Source of the DNA: Tardiphaga robiniae
Lineage (GTDB): Bacteria > Pseudomonadota > Alphaproteobacteria > Rhizobiales > Xanthobacteraceae
Assembly: GCF_001618955.1 (NCBI RefSeq)
Contig: NZ_LVYV01000053.1
Span: forward strand, 124,001-188,000
Direction of reading: 5' to 3'
Length of the DNA: 64,000 nt
Made by a program: the position numbers and the translations under genes. Positions 18,165-27,050 of this stretch are shown here, in pieces. The first letter of the stretch is position 1, and the number at the start of each line of letters is the position of its first letter. The notes beneath the pieces are model-generated. The model saw nothing but the letters and a program-made list of their open reading frames with translations. It was not told where the DNA came from and did no database searches.

Positions 18165-19277
18165 CTACGGCACCCCAGACCTCACGGCGTGACCGATCGC
18201 CCAAACAAAGCCGCTGAGTTCGCGGGCGATCGCCGTGATCACTACCGTGGGCTTCTTGCCTGCGGCGGCGAGCTTGCGATAGCGGCTGCAGAGACGAACC
18301 TGCGCCTTCCATGCAATGTCCCGCACTGGCTTTGGTTGACGCCCCACAATGTCGGTCTTGCCCGACGAGACGCGCGGCTGATAGCGATAACTCCAGGCTG
18401 CTTCCACCAGCATGCGGCGCGCCTCGCTATTGCCAGCCCGAGTGATCCCGCCGCGCCGGATGCGACTGCCGCTCGATTGCTCGGACGGCACCAGGCCGAG
18501 ATAGGCCATGAGCTGGCGAGGAGACTCGAAGCGGCCGAGGTCGCCTACCGCCGCAACGAAGATCACGGAAGAGATGAGGTCGATACCGCGGACGGTCCGC
18601 AGTGCCTCAACCAACGGCGCCATCGACCAGTCTGACAACATCGCCGATATCCGCGCTTCGAGCTGATCGCGCCGATCCTGGGCGGCCCACACCGCTTCAA
18701 CATAATCCTGGAAGACAATCTGGTGGGTGGTTTGCTCGAATGCTTGCGTCGCGAGCCAGCGCCGGTGACGCAGAGTCCAGTTCTTTTTACCTGGGCCGTA
18801 GCTCCGGCCACGACGGAGCAGGAAGGCGAGACACTGCTGGCGAGCACGCATCAGCTGCATGACGGCATCCATGCGAGCGCGGACGAGATCGCGGATCGCC
18901 TCGTGTACCGGATCAGGAACCCAGACCGCCGTCAGGTCGCCGAAGCGATGCTGCAGGGCGAGCTTCTGGGAATCCCTCCGATCCGTCTTGATCCGATCGC
19001 CCGGTTTGCGAGCAATCAGTGTCGGTGCCGCCACCGTGCAGCCGTGGCCAAGATCAACAAGTTGTCGGTAGATGCCATAACCGCATCCGCCGGCCTCGTA
19101 ACAGAACTCCAAGCGACGGTCCTCATTGGCCAGTCGCTTGGCGAGTTTGGCAACATCCGTCGGCGTGTTGGGGATAGCGCCGATGAAACGGACTTCACCG
19201 TCCCGTCCCTCCTGGGCTGTGGTGACGGAAATGTTCACCTTGTGAACGTCGAGGCCAACATAAAGCGTCTTCTGCAT
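18165..19277 (-). CDS. IS110-family transposase (DEDD/serine recombinase type)
   Basis: A 370-residue transposase of the IS110/IS1111 family. The N-terminal RuvC-like DEDD domain shows YVGLDVHK (Asp 10), FCYEAGGCGYG (Glu) and DRIKTDRRDSQKLA (two Asp). The C-terminal transposase_20 domain reads VRGIDLISSVIFVAAVGDLG, PRQLMAYLGLVPSEQSSGSR and IRRGGITRAGNSEARRMLVE, including the serine used in recombination. Start ATG at 19277 has GGAGG 4 bases upstream; 10 extra N-terminal residues in the longer frame are not expected. No stops or gaps are seen, so the element may still be active. Confidence 0.95.
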   Translation of the reverse strand: MQKTLYVGLDVHKVNISVTTAQEGRDGEVRFIGAIPNTPTDVAKLAKRLANEDRRLEFCYEAGGCGYGIYRQLVDLGHGCTVAAPTLIARKPGDRIKTDRRDSQKLALQHRFGDLTAVWVPDPVHEAIRDLVRARMDAVMQLMRARQQCLAFLLRRGRSYGPGKKNWTLRHRRWLATQAFEQTTHQIVFQDYVEAVWAAQDRRDQLEARISAMLSDWSMAPLVEALRTVRGIDLISSVIFVAAVGDLGRFESPRQLMAYLGLVPSEQSSGSRIRRGGITRAGNSEARRMLVEAAWSYRYQPRVSSGKTDIVGRQPKPVRDIAWKAQVRLCSRYRKLAAAGKKPTVVITAIARELSGFVWAIGHAVRSGVP

Positions 19278-19451
19278 GATCCCTCCGCGTGTCGAGACAC
19301 CACGCACCCATGCGGTGCGGCATCTCGATTGTGAGGGATCGAGCGCCGGTCGTCACCGGGCACCCAAAGGACATACGGACTTAGCGATTATTATGCGAAC
19401 GAGGAGACCGAAGGTCTTCCCCTTCCTTCTGCGCGACGGTGGCCTAAGCGC

Positions 19452-19482
19452 AAAAAAAGCCCCGCCTCCGAAGAGGCGGGGC
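19452..19482 (-). terminator. Rho-independent terminator of DUF736 copy 2
   Basis: Same 10-bp GC stem with TTCG loop and seven T residues on the minus strand as at 8779-8809, located just after the DUF736 copy 2 stop. Confidence 0.93.
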
Positions 19483-19499
19483 GCGTCGATCCGGTTGGA

Positions 19500-19811
19500 T
19501 CAGTCGCCGTTGCGGCGGGACCAGATTAGCGTGAAGCTGTCGTCCCCCTCGCCTTTCACCAGCGAGGCGTAGATCGGTGCCGGGAAGCTCGGATCGTCGA
19601 GCTTGACCGAGAGGTATTCGCGATCGGTCTCCCGTGCGGTCTTCTTCCAGGCCGCGCCGAACTCGGTGGCGCCAGTCACGATACGATAGTCCGGTGCCTT
19701 GTCGTTCTCCTTCTCGGTCGCGACGAATGTCGCCTTGACGTTGAGCGTCAGTGTCTTGACCGAGCCGGTGAAGCCGTTGTTCGACGCAGTGAAGGTTCCG
19801 ATGGTAGCCAT
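19500..19811 (-). CDS. DUF736 family protein, copy 2
   Basis: A 103-residue DUF736 protein differing from copy 1 by L45V and A89G. It keeps the same ATG context, leader and terminator. It lies downstream of the ParB relic on the same strand, which is the usual parB-DUF736-DUF932 order of rhizobial ICE backbones; with copy 1 sitting upstream of DUF932, the two copies look like the ends of an insertion into a single ancestral block. Function unknown in the whole family. Confidence 0.9.
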   Translation of the reverse strand: MATIGTFTASNNGFTGSVKTLTLNVKATFVATEKENDKAPDYRIVTGATEFGAAWKKTARETDREYLSVKLDDPSFPAPIYASLVKGEGDDSFTLIWSRRNGD

Positions 19812-20509
19812 GGTGGTCTCCGTTCTGTTGTCGGGCCGCGACCATCGCAGCCTCGATGGCGGTCCTTGGCCCGGGGAGCGATCGGCCCGCAGCCGTCAGG
19901 CCCACAGCGCAGCGCAGGACGGCGGCAGACGGTTTTTTTGCCTCGCGAGGAATGCCGCCACTTCGCGGCAGGGGAAAAAAGCAGACGTAGCCGTTGCGGG
20001 AAGGCGATCGAGGCGAAGCCGCCCCTCGGGCCTGATCCGTCCATTCGAGGTTGCGTGGGACGCGCCCATAAACGGACTGATGGAGACCACCATGGCTGTT
20101 GCCATCACCACCGCACAAGGACCTGGCATCACCGGTCGCGCAAAGGCTTGCGCTCGCGCATCAAGGACAGCGAAGGCGTGACCCGGCGAACGATGGCGCG
20201 TGATTTCGCAGCGCTGCGGGCCGGTTTGGTGTGCCCTCAACCCGAGACCCATGGAGTCCCGCTCGCACTCTCGATGTCAGGAACGATCGATACGCCCGTC
20301 ACGATCTGACCTCGCTGGTGAAAAATGAGGTCGTCGATCAGTCGGAACCGATATCGCAAGTCGCGCCACGGCATGATCCGCGGCGACGTCCCGTCCTTCG
20401 GGCGGGTTCACTGGCGCCGACCATAATGCGCCCTTCCCCGCTGGCTTCAGCTTGAAAAGTGTTTCACTTTCTGGAGTGCGCCCCGTCAAGGACGTGAGCA
20501 TCGTGAGAT

Positions 20510-20591
20510 TGGCCGCGCGCCCGATGGCGCGCGGCCAGAAATTTCGCCTGTCGCACGATGACAGACCGGGACCGGATAAGCGGTCCCGGTC
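20510..20591 (-). other. Two strong hairpins downstream of the parB relic
   Basis: A perfect 11-bp stem GACCGGGACCG/CGGTCCCGGTC with a 6-base loop at 20564-20591, 8 bases after the parB stop, and a perfect 12-bp stem TGGCCGCGCGCC/GGCGCGCGGCCA with a CGAT loop at 20510-20537. Neither has a T-run on the minus strand, so they may slow transcription or protect the mRNA end instead of acting as classic terminators. Confidence 0.5.
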
Positions 20592-20598
20592 ATGCCGT

Positions 20599-21000
20599 TT
20601 ACTCAGCAGCGACGGAATACGCGTCAGAGTTCGTCTCCGTGACGGCATCCGCTTGCGGGTGTTCGGCAGGCGCTTGGGCGACACGCGGTGCCCGCATCAG
20701 CGCCGGCAGCCAACCAGTTCCGACCAACAACTGCTCGGCAGCTTCCGCCATGTCCTGCTTCTTCATATCCGCGATCCGGTCAACGGCCTCGATGCTGACA
20801 GCTTCCCGCACGGCGGCAAGAATATGCGTCTTGGTGACGCGACCGAGATAGGTCTGCACGGACGGTGCCCAATGCGCGGCCATGTCAAGCGACACCGCCT
20901 CCGCCAGCCTGTTCGTCGTTGCCAGTGCACGGGGCCTACGCTCCGACGGCAGTCTCACCGCGTTGGTCGTCAGCGCGACGCAATGCGCAAACAGCGCCAT
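20599..21000 (-). pseudogene. C-terminal third of an ICE/plasmid ParB-like protein
   Basis: Reads MALFAHCVALTTNAVRLPSE, RLAEAVSLDMAAHWAPSVQT, YLGRVTKTHILAAVREAVSI, then KKQDMAEAAEQLLVGTGWLP and a C-terminus SDAYSVAAE. This is the C-terminal region of the roughly 700-residue ParB/RepB/Spo0J-like proteins of rhizobial ICEs. The N-terminal Srx/ParB and helix-turn-helix parts are missing; upstream of about 21003 the frame is unrelated. A 152-residue reading from 21057 starts with foreign residues. 21001-21221 contains no gene I can support. Confidence 0.75.
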
Positions 21001-21221
21001 GCGGCTACCGACGAAGGTGATGGCCAGACATGGCTGACGACACCGGACTATCGGCACATCGCCACCTTCAAAAAGCCTGTCGTCGATTTTAAACCGAGTC
21101 TATTCTCGGGCAGCTTGCCGGGTAAGACAATCCTTGTCGATGTTCTGCGCGTCGGACGAGGTACGATACGGTGGCCACGTGAGGACGCTCCGAACGCACC
21201 GCCGATCGAAAGCCATACAAA

Positions 21222-22220
21222 ATGGAATTCAAGCAACGAACATTGATGCAGATCTCCAACATGATCTGCGGAAATTTCCAGGAAGGCGAGGCAAGTTACT
21301 TTCGCTATCGCAGCAGCAGCTATCTGACTGAATTCTTTCAGGATTGCGATACCGACTATGTGCATAATGGCACAACGAGGAATTACTGGGTCGCCGAGAC
21401 ATTGAAGGAGATCCTGTCCGACCCTCAGCCTACCGCGAATGTCCCTCCGGAAACTTTCGCCCGGGTGGTCCGCACGCTTATGGATCAGGGTGATGCCCAT
21501 AACGAGGCATCGGAGCGTCCCAAGGCGCTTGAAATGCTGAACAGCGCACTAACCCGTGAAGGGTTCGAAGCGTTTTATGCCGAAGACAAGCAGTGCTACC
21601 TGCGCCACCTCAAGACCAATACCATTGCAGCGCCGGGGCCGAACCCGCACCGACCGTTCTCAGCCGCGGAACTGAAGCGCAAAGATCAACTTGTCGCCTT
21701 CCTTGAACAGGCATCAGAAGACGAGTTGATTGAAGAAGTGCTCTTGCCGCTGTTTCGGCAGCTCGGTTTCCATCGGATCACAGCAGCCGGTCACAAGGAT
21801 AAGCAGCTCGAATACGGCAAGGACATCTGGATGAAGTTCACGTTGCCAACGCAGCACGTGCTCTACTTCGGAATCCAGGTCAAAAGAGGCAAACTTGACG
21901 CCTCGGGGACAACCAAGGCTTCCAGCGCCAATGTCGCCGAGATCCATAACCAGGCTTTGATGATGCTGGGACACGAGATTTTCGATCCCGACATCGGCAA
22001 GCGCGTCCTGGTCGATCATGCATTCATCGTGGCCGGCGGCGAAATCACCAAGGCCGCGCGCAACTGGCTCGGGAACAAGCTCGACGCGACCAAGAGATCC
22101 CAAATTCTCTTCATGGACCGCGAAGACATTCTCAATCTCTATGTCGTCACAAGCCTGCCACTTCCGACGGGAGCGCTGCCAGCGAGCGTGAGCGACGACA
22201 ACGATGACCTGCCGTTCTAG
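21222..22220 (+). CDS. AbiJ-like N-terminal domain fused to a PD-(D/E)XK nuclease
   Basis: A 332-residue putative defence nuclease. Residues 1-65 (QRTLMQISNMICGNF, RYRSSSYLTEFFQDCDTDYV, HNGTTRNYWVAETLKEIL) match the type of small N-terminal domain that precedes AbiJ/HEPN and other abortive-infection effectors. A linker with VRTLMDQGDAHNEASERPKA follows. The C-terminal half is nuclease-like: LLPLFRQLGFHRITAAGHKD, EYGKDIWMKF (Asp near 201) and YFGIQVKRGKLD (Q-V-K near 219-221), i.e. a restriction-type PD-(D/E)XK core, then a helical tail. The next gene begins 14 bases later, suggesting an operon. Domain naming is from memory; the nuclease motif is visible. Confidence 0.65.
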   Translation: MEFKQRTLMQISNMICGNFQEGEASYFRYRSSSYLTEFFQDCDTDYVHNGTTRNYWVAETLKEILSDPQPTANVPPETFARVVRTLMDQGDAHNEASERPKALEMLNSALTREGFEAFYAEDKQCYLRHLKTNTIAAPGPNPHRPFSAAELKRKDQLVAFLEQASEDELIEEVLLPLFRQLGFHRITAAGHKDKQLEYGKDIWMKFTLPTQHVLYFGIQVKRGKLDASGTTKASSANVAEIHNQALMMLGHEIFDPDIGKRVLVDHAFIVAGGEITKAARNWLGNKLDATKRSQILFMDREDILNLYVVTSLPLPTGALPASVSDDNDDLPF

Positions 22221-22233
22221 GCATAATCGAACA

Positions 22234-24099
22234 ATGTCCGCCATACGTTTGGGCCAGCTGTTTGCCTGCACGGAGCAAGGCGGTGCTTTCGTCGCCGAAG
22301 CTTCCGATGGTCGGCTCGTCGACATCAAAGACGTCTCCTCAGGTCTTGCATGCAAATGCATCTGCCCGGGCTGCGGCAGAGCGATGGTTGCCAAAAAAGG
22401 CGATGTGCAGACGCACCATTTTGCGCATCATGCGCAACTGGACGGACGATCATGTGTCTCCGCCGGCGAGACCGCGCTTCATAAGTTTGCCAAGCAAATC
22501 CTGGATCAACGACTTGAGATCGTTTTGCCAAAAAAGATTGTCACTCAGGGCGACGATCGGGAAATCGTGATCAACGAGGGAAAGTGGACATTCGACCAAG
22601 CACTTCTCGAGGCCAGGGACGGCAAGATCGTTCCCGATGTCGTTCTCCTCCTGCGCGACCGACGTTTGATCGTTGAATTCAAAGTGACTCACTCGTGCGA
22701 CGATCAGAAGATTGCACGTATCAAGGCAATGGATGTCGGCGCCATCGAAATCGACCTGTCCCAGTATCGGGATTTCCTGTTGAACGACATCGCCGATCAG
22801 ATTCTCTACGATGCGCCCCGCATTTGGCTGCATCATCCACACGAGAGCAACGCGCGAGAACGCCTCGCCGATAAAGCGCGGCAACGTGCGGACGAACGAC
22901 TCCAGCTAATCAGGCGATACCGGGATGCGTATCGCCATCGTACGCCATCCAAAGCGACCGGCAACGGTGATTGCGAAGTTGCGGCCCGACGCGAAGGCCT
23001 CGGTGATCTCATCAACCTGCCGGTTGACGGCGCAGGCTGCTTTACTGTTCCCCTTGCTGAATGGCAGGCGGCGATTTTGCTAGCCCTTATTGCAGCAGTT
23101 GCACCTTTTCGAACCCGTAATGCACTCGCAACGCTCCGCAAAAACGGATGGCTCGACCAAGCCGTTGCTGATGTGCCGGACGAGATCGCGACAGCCGTGG
23201 GCGAAGACAACTTTCCTTTCAACTCTCCCGGTAGGACGGTTGAAGTCTTCCTGAAACGCCTCGAACAAAGGGGCTTTGTCCATTCAGGTCACACCGACAC
23301 CTGGCGCCCCTCACATGTGCTGCTGGCGCGGGTCGATCAGGCGCGCGAGTTGCGGGAACGCCCGGCAACGCGGCTGGCCGAGGCCGAAAAGATCGTCGGC
23401 CAGATGCTCGGAAAACTTCCAGCGGAAGAAACAGCATCTTTCGTGTTCGACCAATGGTGGACCGCCAAAGCTCCCGCTCGAACCTATTCCCCCAGCGAGG
23501 CCGCCTCGTTCGACGACGCAACGTGGCACGCATTCCGTACCGATCTCACCAACATTACGACGCAAATCCAGTTCTCCCCTCGAGAAGGTCTCGATCTGAT
23601 CGGCCTTCCCTATGAGGTAGAGCTGTCGCGCGCAGTGGAGCGCAAACGCCTGGATGAAGAGGAACGTGCGCGCGCCAGAGAAGCGCAGCTGGAGGCCGAC
23701 AAGGAAGCGCGCGTCACACGGCTCAGAGATCGCGCAATCGAACTCCTCGGTGAGGAAGGGCAGACCTGGGTCGCGATACACAACCGGGATATTGGCGGAC
23801 AGACACCGATCGGCGCGGCTGCAGCTGGCGAGACCAGCTATGACGAGGCCAACCGGGCGCTTAACCGAAGGCGACAGGAACTCGCCGCACAGGAAAAAGC
23901 CCGATACAAGAAAGACGAGGCGGTCGCGAAACTATTCGCCCTCGCGCAGACCCGATATTTCGACGTCGAAACCGCCGCGCTCTGGATACGAAGCAAACAG
24001 CGCGAGTTGGGCGGCAAATCACCCGAAGAATACACGGTCGACGACACAACGGGGCAGCGCTGCGCTCAATTGCTCCCAACCAAGCGATCGCGCCGATAA
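22234..24099 (+). CDS. CoiA-like zinc-finger/nuclease protein with ParS/MbcA-like C-terminus
   Basis: A 621-residue protein. The N-terminus has a CoiA-type zinc finger (CICPGCGRAMVAKKGD then HHFAHH) and a nuclease-like core (KIVPDVVLLLRDRRLIVEFK, Asp near 136, E-x-K near 150), as in competence protein CoiA and related restriction-like enzymes. The middle (230-450) is helical with no clear match. A charged coiled coil runs about 465-505 (EEERARAREAQLEADKEARV). The last 40 residues (AALWIRSKQRELGGKSPEEY ... GQRCAQLL) resemble the Xre/MbcA/ParS toxin-binding domain. I start at MSAIRLGQL, 13 bases after the preceding stop; it is probably cotranscribed with the nuclease gene. Confidence 0.65.
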   Translation: MSAIRLGQLFACTEQGGAFVAEASDGRLVDIKDVSSGLACKCICPGCGRAMVAKKGDVQTHHFAHHAQLDGRSCVSAGETALHKFAKQILDQRLEIVLPKKIVTQGDDREIVINEGKWTFDQALLEARDGKIVPDVVLLLRDRRLIVEFKVTHSCDDQKIARIKAMDVGAIEIDLSQYRDFLLNDIADQILYDAPRIWLHHPHESNARERLADKARQRADERLQLIRRYRDAYRHRTPSKATGNGDCEVAARREGLGDLINLPVDGAGCFTVPLAEWQAAILLALIAAVAPFRTRNALATLRKNGWLDQAVADVPDEIATAVGEDNFPFNSPGRTVEVFLKRLEQRGFVHSGHTDTWRPSHVLLARVDQARELRERPATRLAEAEKIVGQMLGKLPAEETASFVFDQWWTAKAPARTYSPSEAASFDDATWHAFRTDLTNITTQIQFSPREGLDLIGLPYEVELSRAVERKRLDEEERARAREAQLEADKEARVTRLRDRAIELLGEEGQTWVAIHNRDIGGQTPIGAAAAGETSYDEANRALNRRRQELAAQEKARYKKDEAVAKLFALAQTRYFDVETAALWIRSKQRELGGKSPEEYTVDDTTGQRCAQLLPTKRSRR

Positions 24100-24149
24100 G
24101 CGGTAACGGCCCTTCTGGATGCCGCCCCCTTGGAGCAACCTTTCCCCAT

Positions 24150-24177
24150 TTGCAATTTAAAAACGCCACCTTATATT
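24150..24177 (+). promoter_or_regulatory. Sigma70-like promoter
   Basis: TTGCAA at 24150-24155 and TATATT at 24172-24177 with a 16-base spacer, in an A/T-rich island about 150 bases before the GTG start at 24325. No other promoter-like site is as good in this gap. The 24100-24324 gap otherwise holds no gene. Confidence 0.4.
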
Positions 24178-24324
24178 CAGCGTAAGCGCCGTCATCGTCG
24201 GCGCGGCCGCTGCTATGGCGAAGGACCGTCGTCCAACGGATTTCTAACACCTGCGACCGAATCCTCATTACGGCCGCCAGGGACGAGCAGCGCGTCTCGA
24301 CAAGGCCGAGATGAAGGACTTCGC

Positions 24325-25428
24325 GTGTACTCTTCCCACGACGGCGCAAAGAAGTGCGCCAAGGAATTGAAGCAGCTGTTTGCGGACAGCGGTTTCATCT
24401 ATCCGTTGAATCAATGCCAAGGCGTTGTCGCCCGTGCCGGCGGCTTCCGCGATTGGCATGATCTCGAAGCAACCCTCAAGCAAAGCAACCAGACGATTGA
24501 GCCAAGCGCTTTTCGCAGGCGCTTGCTTGAAGCGCTGCCATATCCTTGCCGTCCGCCCGCACTCGCCTGGCTAGACAAGGATCCGGCGGAAACAACATCG
24601 GCCGCCGATACACCGCCGCGTTGGTATCGTGATGTTTTTCCTTACCTGATGGCCACGACTGCCTTGCACCGGAGCCGTACGGCATTGCTGCGTCCCGGCT
24701 CAGGAATCGGGCAGCGGTTGCGCGAGACGCTCGTCCTCGGCCTCCTCGTCAACACCAACGGCGGCACGCGCGTCGTCCCGCTCCTCGAGCCGGACACGCT
24801 CGCCTTTGTGTTTAATGGGACTCCAGAGACACTGTCCGGTGATCAGGCCAGGCACCCTCGATTCGACGTCGAAATCAAGGCGTTGATCCACAACGGCGTT
24901 CTGGATGTCCGGGACGGCGAGGTCAGAGTGCTCACGCCTGACGCCGCGGCTGTGATCGCGCGGGTCGCCGGCGACAAGGTCGGCAAGGCCGACTACTGGG
25001 CGAAAATCGGTGGCGACGGAGCAATCCGCGCGCTGCACGATGCCCTCGCGTCGATCGGAGTTCGGGATTCGCGGCGCGTGGCAGACGCCATCTCTCGCTT
25101 CGGGTCCGACGCCTACAATACACCGTCGGGGCCAGTGCTCGACTTGCTCACCAACCTGGCGGAACAGGGAGAAATCGAGACGCTGGCAAAAGCCTACACA
25201 TTGTTCGCGACCATTCAGCCGGCAAGCGCACCTTTCGTGCGTGAGTCCATTCCGGCTAAAATCTCGTCTGGTTACCTGGCAAATTATCGGCGCCTGAATA
25301 TGACAGAACTCTTGGCATGGGCAGACAGGCATCCGGATTGGCCGGACCAGCTCAAGGGTTCGGTTTCGAAGCCTGCGCTGTTTGCCGCGACCGTGAACGC
25401 GATGGTGGATTCGATCGCCGCAGCTTAG
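24325..25428 (+). CDS. Uncharacterised protein with short glyoxalase-superfamily-type N-domain
   Basis: A 367-residue protein of unknown function. The start GTG at 24325 has GAAGGA 6 bases upstream; the longer frame to 24130 has no RBS and low-complexity Arg-rich sequence. Residues 1-55 (AKKCAKELKQLFADSGFIYP, QCQGVVARAGGFRDWHDLEA) resemble the small helical module annotated as glyoxalase superfamily (pattern AK-L---L---g--ls-sqalelvA---GF-dW--L). The rest, including LRETLVLGLLVNTNGGTRVV and DVEIKALIHNGVLDVRDGEV, has no recognised motif. A strong terminator lies 17 bases after the stop. It sits within a cluster of defence-like genes, which does not by itself show function. Confidence 0.6.
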   Translation: MYSSHDGAKKCAKELKQLFADSGFIYPLNQCQGVVARAGGFRDWHDLEATLKQSNQTIEPSAFRRRLLEALPYPCRPPALAWLDKDPAETTSAADTPPRWYRDVFPYLMATTALHRSRTALLRPGSGIGQRLRETLVLGLLVNTNGGTRVVPLLEPDTLAFVFNGTPETLSGDQARHPRFDVEIKALIHNGVLDVRDGEVRVLTPDAAAVIARVAGDKVGKADYWAKIGGDGAIRALHDALASIGVRDSRRVADAISRFGSDAYNTPSGPVLDLLTNLAEQGEIETLAKAYTLFATIQPASAPFVRESIPAKISSGYLANYRRLNMTELLAWADRHPDWPDQLKGSVSKPALFAATVNAMVDSIAAA

Positions 25429-25444
25429 AATTCGTCTTACGCGG

Positions 25445-25472
25445 AGCCGCCGCACCAGGTGCGGCGGCTTTT
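25445..25472 (+). terminator. Rho-independent terminator
   Basis: Nearly continuous 12-bp palindrome AGCCGCCGCACC-a-GGTGCGGCGGCT followed by TTTT, 17 bases after the stop of the 24325 gene and before the DUF4238 gene. Confidence 0.85.
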
Positions 25473-25520
25473 CCATGCCAGAGACTGAGATTTGAAACAT
25501 TCATAGCCGATATCAACGCG

Positions 25521-26794
25521 ATGAACCGACCATCTAAAAAACATCACTTCGTCCCGCAGGCGCAGCTGCGTCATTTCGCAGGCGATACGGACGAACGTTT
25601 TATTTTCGTTTTCGACAAACAGACCGATCGTTCGTTCCGCACCTCGATCTTGAACGCCGGTTCCGAAAACGACTTCAACACGGTCAGTCTCGGCGAAAGC
25701 AAATGGAACTTTGAGGATCTATTCCGCGACGTCGATTCCCGATCGGCCCGTCTTGTCGGGAATATTCTGTCACATCGATCGCTGGCCTGGTTCGCGGTCG
25801 ATGATCGCCTCGCCTTGGCCGATTCTTTGCCACGCAAATGCTTCGTACTCATTTCAGCAGAACCACCCCCGTCTATATTGCCTCACGCCTTCGCGAAGCG
25901 GTGCGCCAATTCGGTTACGATCCTGATGAAGATCCGGCTATGGCAATACCGAGCGATGCAGCGACACGACTGAGTTCAGTCAAGACATTCCTCAACCGAG
26001 ACGAACACCTGGCCGCACTGCTCCGCCTCTATCCAGCTTTATACAGAACAAGCGACACAGACCCATTCGTGATTTCGGACCATCCCGTTACAACCGCAAA
26101 CGCGTTTCCTTATGGAGATCGGGGACTCAACTCCCAGGGCATTCTGGTTTTCTTGCCGATTTCGCCGGAGTTCTCGATCGCGTTGCACTGCCCGACAATC
26201 GGGAAGCGCTACGAACTGGCCGACTCAGCGAGCCTCGCGGACGACCGGATGGAACGAATCCTCCAACATCGAGCGGGACTGAGGTCCGGCGACCCAATCG
26301 ACATCGACAGCGATACGACCCTCTATCTCAATCACCAGCAGATCGCGCAAAGTGCCCGCTACCTCTATGCAGCAGCCGATAACTTCCGCGGCACACGTGA
26401 ATTTTTAAGAGAACAGCCAGATCTCAGATCCGTTACCACGCACATACATGCCGGCGAAATGGGAGGTCCTCCTCCACAGCGTCCGCAAATGCCCGCGGGA
26501 ACACATCTCGTCATTCACGGCCCATTCGATCACGGCATGCTCGAGATCCTGGAGATTGACGAAAACGGCGAGGGACTCACCGCACGCACCAGCCAGATCG
26601 CACTACTTGCACAAATGGCAGCAGATACCGGCCTGCTCCGGGTCGAACTCTACTTCGGTGGACGTTGCCGCCGCATAATGGGGCAAGCAATGATCGAGCC
26701 GGTCGGAGATTCAACCGACGGCTGGTTTCGCGTCGTGCACCGCGACCCCTCTTTGCGAGCGCTGGACAATCAACTCAGATACAGCCGCAGCTAA
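25521..26794 (+). pseudogene. DUF4238 gene broken by a single-base frameshift
   Basis: Starts MNRPSKKHHFVPQAQLRHFA, the hallmark K-H-x-x-P-Q-x-x-L-R-x-F start of DUF4238, and runs in frame to about 25825 (FAVDDRLALAD), then shifts; the family sequence continues in another frame as FFATQMLRTHFSRTTPVYIA and further to LDNQLRYSRS. The DNA reads GATTCTTTGCC where GATTTCTTTGCC would restore the frame, so one T is missing. Together the two parts would give about 424 residues. DUF4238 proteins occur widely in accessory regions; function unknown, possibly nuclease. Either a true pseudogene or a sequencing error. Confidence 0.8.
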
Positions 26795-27050
26795 AATCCC
26801 CTCCCCGATCCGGCAGCATGAACCGTTGAACTTAAGCGGCAAGACGCGGCGTTTCCTCTGTACCCGTTTGACGGCCCAACTGCGGCATCCCATCGGCGAG
26901 AAAACATACCACACCCGGCGCGCGGTTATTGAGCTAAACACTCGGTTGGCAAGGCGACTGCACTCCATGCGGACATTCTAGCTCCGGCGCAGTGCGGTAC
27001 GGTTTATATCGTGATTTCAATCACATAAGAGTTCGCAATTTTATTCTGAA
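26795..27050. other. Gap without a supported gene before the tRNA fragment
   Basis: A plus-strand reading at 26827-26981 (NLSGKTRRFLCTRLTAQLRH then PIGEKTYHTRRAVIELNTRL) looks protein-like but has no start or family I recognise; it may be the end of a lost gene. No RNA gene is seen here. Confidence 0.3.

Larger units (their letters stand above)
17887..19380 (-). mobile_element. IS110-family (IS1111-like) insertion sequence, about 1.49 kb
   Basis: Ends are placed by comparison with the uninterrupted repeat copy 1: copy 1 reads gagccc-ttagcc, here gagccc-tt is followed by the element and then ttagcg. A perfect 9-bp inverted repeat ATGTCCTTT (17891-17899) and AAAGGACAT (19366-19374) lies a few bases inside each end, i.e. 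sub-terminal, as in the IS1111 subgroup. Only a 2-base TT could be shared at the target. The transposase is on the minus strand with a 265-base non-coding tail before the left end. Confidence 0.88.
17757..20419. repeat. 1.17-kb direct repeat, copy 2, interrupted by an IS110-family element
   Basis: Second copy of the repeat at 8575-9745. It is continuous except for an insert at 17887-19380, whose flanks join to match copy 1 (gagccc then ttagc). It carries DUF736 copy 2 and its terminator. Upstream of DUF736 (19812-20419) the repeat holds the decayed leader and the degraded inverted DUF736 relic but no supported gene. Copy 2 continues into the ParB relic side, whereas copy 1 continues into DUF932. 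Confidence 0.9.

Noticed and set aside
20452-21246. 264-codon plus-strand ORF
   Set aside because: Mostly antisense to the parB relic; its last part (TWLTTPDYRHIATFKKPVVD) looks protein-like but has no start or family.
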